Shown here piece after piece: positions 61,228-64,000 of a stretch of DNA of 64,000 nucleotides. Source of the DNA: CAVVMA01 sp963788205 (GTDB taxonomy: Bacteria > Desulfobacterota > Binatia > Binatales > Binataceae). The notes under the pieces are model-generated. The model did not search any database. It saw only the letters and a program-made list of their open reading frames with translations, and had not been told where the DNA came from. Position 1 is the stretch's first letter. Every line of letters begins with the position of its first letter. Both the position numbers and the translations under genes were made by a program. The DNA is taken from contig CAWBGG010000007.1 of assembly GCA_963788205.1 (NCBI GenBank), positions 992,001 through 1,056,000 of the forward strand. The letters run 5' to 3'.

Positions 61228-62022
61228 TTGACGCCCGAGAATGTTGTACGACCGGCGATCGCCGCGTACTTCAGCCAGCTCGCCAAGAGCTACGGCGAAG
61301 GCGAGTACTTCGGCAAACGGCGGGCGGCCGCGATCTCCGCGATCGCTGCGGAAGTTGAGCGCGCGGGGAGCATCCTCGATCTTGGATGCGGCAACGGCGC
61401 CTATCTGCGCGATCTGGTCAGGAGCGGCACGCGTGCACGGCTCGCCGGAGCCGACCTCTCGATCGATATGCTGTCGGAAGCGCGCAGCCGCGTCGGCGCT
61501 CGCGCCCGCTTCGTCCAGGCCGACGCCACCGCGCTGCCGTTCCGGGCCGCGTCGTGGGATCTGGTGCTCTGTAGTCACGTGCTGCAATTCGTCGCGGATC
61601 TCGATCGAGGCGTGGCGGGAATCGCGCGTTGTCTGCGGCCGGGCGGCACGCTCGCAGCGACGCTCGAAGACAGCTCCATTCGACAAACGCTCGGCGCGAT
61701 CATGATGGCCGAGCAGTGGGAGGAATTCCGGCGCGCTGTGTTTCCTGCGACTCGCGCGCGCCGCGATCGCCCGGGCCACGAGGTTTACCGCGCGGCCTTC
61801 GAGAACGCCGGGCTCGTGACCGAGACGCGCGCGGTCCCATTCCCGGTCACGTGGCCTGATATAGAGGAGTGGGTGCGCGTGCGCTGGATGCCGGTCGCGA
61901 CGGAATCGGGGCGCGCCGACATGGAACGGATCATGGCGCAGCTCGGCGCCGACGAACGAATCCGCTTGCAAACGATGGAGCATCGCGAGCGATTACTGGT
62001 CGGTCGCAAGCCGGCGCCCTGA
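61228..62022 (+). CDS. Class I SAM-dependent methyltransferase
   Basis: This 264-residue protein has motif I ILDLGCGNGAYL, then AGADLSIDMLSEARSR, FVQADATALPFRAASWDLVLCSHVLQFV and the post-motif IARCLRPGGTLAAT, a UbiE/methyltransferase-11 pattern. Substrate is unknown; small-molecule methylation is likely. Start TTG 61228 is used, with CTGAGGA at 61214-61220 at the right distance; no ATG lies nearby in frame. Gap to citrate synthase is 62 bases, to the hydrolase 93. Confidence 0.85.
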   Translation: MTPENVVRPAIAAYFSQLAKSYGEGEYFGKRRAAAISAIAAEVERAGSILDLGCGNGAYLRDLVRSGTRARLAGADLSIDMLSEARSRVGARARFVQADATALPFRAASWDLVLCSHVLQFVADLDRGVAGIARCLRPGGTLAATLEDSSIRQTLGAIMMAEQWEEFRRAVFPATRARRDRPGHEVYRAAFENAGLVTETRAVPFPVTWPDIEEWVRVRWMPVATESGRADMERIMAQLGADERIRLQTMEHRERLLVGRKPAP

Positions 62023-62115
62023 AGGCGCGGCGAAATTGCGGCGACAGTTCCTTCGCCGTTGACAAGCGCGCGACAAACCGAATAGCTAGGCTCCAGCGAC
62101 GCGCGGGGAATTCAG

Positions 62116-62932
62116 ATGCCGACCAAGTATGTCGAGGTGGCGGGCTACGCGACCTATTACTATTACGCGGGTGCGACCACTCTGCCGGACGTGATTCCGG
62201 ATTTCTCGCGCGGCCGCAAGATAATCTTCGTCCACGCCGCCGGATCGAACGCCCATTCGTGGCACCACCAGCTCGACCATCTTGGCGCGGCGCATAGCCC
62301 GATCGCGCTCGATCTCCCCGGACACGGACGCTCCGCAGGTGTCGAGGGACTCAAATCGGTGCGCGACTATTCCGACTTCCTCGCCGCGTTCGCCGATGCG
62401 CTCGAGATCAGTTCGGCGGTGATCGCGGGACGCTCAATGGGCGGCGCGGTCGCGATGGACTTCGCGGTGCGATTTCCCAATCGTGTCGAGGCGCTGATCC
62501 TGATCGCGACTGCCGCCAAATTCGATATCCCGGCCGATCAGAATCGAGGCGTTGCGCGCCGTTACGATCGGCCGCGCGCCGCAGGCGTTCGTGACCGACG
62601 GCTACTCGCCCAAGACGATCAGCGGAAACTTCGACGCGGTGCGCGAAGGATGGATGGAACAGATCAAGACCGATCCGCGCGTGCGCTACACCGATGTCAG
62701 GGCCTGCGCCGAGGTTGATTTGCGCGAAGCGATCGCTCGAATCGAAAAGCCTGCGCTGATTCTCGCCGGCGCGGATGATCAAGGAACCACCGTGGCCGAC
62801 GCCGAGCTGATCAAGAGCCGAATCAAGGCTGCCCAGCTCGAAGTGATCGCGGACGCCGCGCACAATATTCCCACCGAGCGGCCCGCCGAGGTCAACGCCG
62901 CGATCGACAAGTTCCTGGCCGGATTGAAATAG
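62116..62932 (+). CDS. Alpha/beta hydrolase, apparent frameshift near 62542
   Basis: The protein has the oxyanion region IIFVHAAGSNAHSWHHQLDHL and nucleophile elbow AGRSMGGAVAMDFA (Ser). The frame is lost after AAKFDIPADQ. Dropping one A at about 62542 gives IEALRAVTIGRAPQAFVTDG, then the acid (ALILAGADDQGTTV) and catalytic His (ADAAHNIPTERP). The joined protein has about 271 residues, a usual length, and ends two bases before the thiolase-like start, so they are coupled. Likely an esterase or C-C hydrolase acting with the thiolase-like enzyme on an acyl substrate. Confidence 0.82.
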
Positions 62933-62934
62933 CG

Positions 62935-64000
62935 ATGAGTATCAGTCGCAAAGCTGCGGTGGCCGGAGTTTACGAGCATCCCACTCGCTTCGCGCCCGAC
63001 AAGACCATGTACCAGATCATGGCCGAGAGCGCGCGCGGCGCGCTCGACGATGCCGGACTGACTATCAAGGATGTCGACGGACTGTTCAGCGCCGGAATCG
63101 GGATGAGCGGGATGGGAATCGTCGCCTTGTGCGACTACCTGAACCTCACGCCCAACTATCTCGATTCGACCATGATCGGCGGTTCGTCGTTCGTTGCGCA
63201 TACGGCGCACGCCGCCGGCGCGATCGCCTCGGGACTTTGCGAAGTCGCGCTGATCGTCTATGGCTCGAGCGCGGCGTCGCAGCGCTTCGCGGTCGGCACC
63301 GGCGGCTTCGGCGGCAGCCCCGATCCCTGCGACCAGTACGAGGTTCCGTTCGGCGTCACCACCGTCGGCTCGTACGCGATGGTCGCGCAGCGGCACATGC
63401 ACGAATACGGCACGACTCCCGAACAACTCGCCGAGATCGCGGTCACGATGCGCTTGCATGCCTCGATGAATCCGCAGGCCAAGTATCGCGATCCGATCAC
63501 GATCGAAGACGTGCTCGCGTCGCGAATCATTTCTTCGCCGCTGCATCTGCTCGACTGTTGCATCATCAGCGACGGCGGCGGCGCGCTGGTCGTCACCTCG
63601 GCGGCGCGCGCCCGCGACCTGCGCAAGAAGCCGGTCTACATACTCGGCAGCGGCGAGGCCGTCCGTCATGCGGCGCGCGGCGCCCGTGATTTCCTGGAGA
63701 TCGCCGCGGCGCAATCGGGACGGCTCGCGTTTGAGCGCGCCGGCGTCGCGCACAAGGACATCGATATGGCGATGGTCTACGACTCGTTCACGATCACCGT
63801 GCTCGCGACGCTCGAGAATCTCGGCTTCTGCAAACGCGGCGAGGGCGGCGCCTTCGTCACCGGCGGCCGCCTTCGCTTCGACGGCGAGCTGCCGCTCAAC
63901 ACCGACGGCGGCGGCCTCTCCTCCAACCATCCGGGGATGCGCGGAATCTTTCTCGTGATCGAAGCGACGCGCCAATTGCGCGGCGAATGTGGTCCGCGCC
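62935..64000 (+). CDS. Thiolase-like protein (SCP-x/Ltp type), cut by window edge
   Basis: From ATG 62935 about 355 codons run off the right edge. Thiolase-fold features are SARGALDDAGLTIKDVDGLF, the middle segment SSPLHLLDCCIISDGGGALV, and the C-terminal NTDGGGLSSNHPGMRG. At the usual nucleophilic-Cys site the sequence is MIGGSSFVAHTAHAAGAIAS, with Ser instead. That is typical of lipid-transfer-protein-associated thiolase-like proteins or Ltp aldolases rather than true thiolases. Such enzymes usually pair with a DUF35 OB-fold partner, which may lie just beyond the window. Confidence 0.85.
   Translation, partial: MSISRKAAVAGVYEHPTRFAPDKTMYQIMAESARGALDDAGLTIKDVDGLFSAGIGMSGMGIVALCDYLNLTPNYLDSTMIGGSSFVAHTAHAAGAIASGLCEVALIVYGSSAASQRFAVGTGGFGGSPDPCDQYEVPFGVTTVGSYAMVAQRHMHEYGTTPEQLAEIAVTMRLHASMNPQAKYRDPITIEDVLASRIISSPLHLLDCCIISDGGGALVVTSAARARDLRKKPVYILGSGEAVRHAARGARDFLEIAAAQSGRLAFERAGVAHKDIDMAMVYDSFTITVLATLENLGFCKRGEGGAFVTGGRLRFDGELPLNTDGGGLSSNHPGMRGIFLVIEATRQLRGECGPR

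Overview
The window is GC-rich bacterial chromosome from a Gram-negative organism. It has a Tad secretin, a Kdo/lipopolysaccharide-kinase-like protein and a DUF1329 envelope protein. The mix of an F420-type luciferase-like oxidoreductase, an amidohydrolase-2 protein, a lipid-transfer-type thiolase and DUF1329 resembles uncultivated soil lineages near Desulfobacterota/Binatota. That placement is inference; no rRNA is present to test it.

Layout. 0-2.3 kb: a large unrecognised protein, open at the left edge. 2.5-6.7 kb: argJ, rplS with a long inverted repeat in its leader, a bactofilin, and two oligopeptide-ABC ATPases. 6.8-10.3 kb: an antitoxin without toxin, a luciferase-like oxidoreductase, a secreted cupredoxin, a lipopolysaccharide-kinase-like protein and a VIT-type metal transporter. 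10.3-18.7 kb: a mirror-image glycosylation locus. One GT39-like/GT2 pair on the plus strand faces sqdB, three tandem GT2 genes and a second GT39-like gene on the minus strand. 18.7-29.3 kb: Rieske protein, lipoprotein, and a dispersed version of the ffh-rpsP-khpA-rimM-trmD translation operon, interrupted by secreted proteins and a 1124-residue cyclase/AAA/TPR protein. 29.5-34.3 kb: pdxT, pdxS and a PdxR-like regulator, divergent from a PLP-dependent decarboxylase. A partial copy of the regulator's 5' end cuts into a DUF3995 gene. 34.3-36.1 kb: small accessory genes and a transposase scrap. 36.1-47.6 kb: cupin, an unusual sigma-54-activator-like regulator, DUF1877, then a Tad/Flp pilus operon with three small pilins. 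48.0-54.8 kb: DUF192, precorrin-2 dehydrogenase, a CcsA/HemX-like protein, hemA, hemC, cobA-hemD and hemB, a tetrapyrrole operon. 54.8-57.8 kb: an accessory island bracketed by two copies of a repeat, holding a GIY-YIG-like protein. 57.7-64.0 kb: amidohydrolase, DedA, citrate synthase, methyltransferase, alpha/beta hydrolase and a thiolase-like protein cut by the right edge.

At least eight otherwise intact genes need a one-base correction to give the full family product: argJ, the LPS kinase, two GT2 genes, a secreted protein, the sigma-54-like regulator, cpaF and the hydrolase. The cyclase carries a compensating pair. Nearly all are extra single bases. Consensus error is the simplest explanation, but the pattern deserves a check against reads.

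The most interesting candidate system is the symmetric sqdB/glycosyltransferase locus. It could make and polymerise a sulfoquinovose-containing surface glycan, because no sulfolipid synthase partner is visible here. Other notable points are a sigma-54-type AAA+ regulator with an altered GAFTGA loop, rimM without a usable start codon, and the PdxR duplication.
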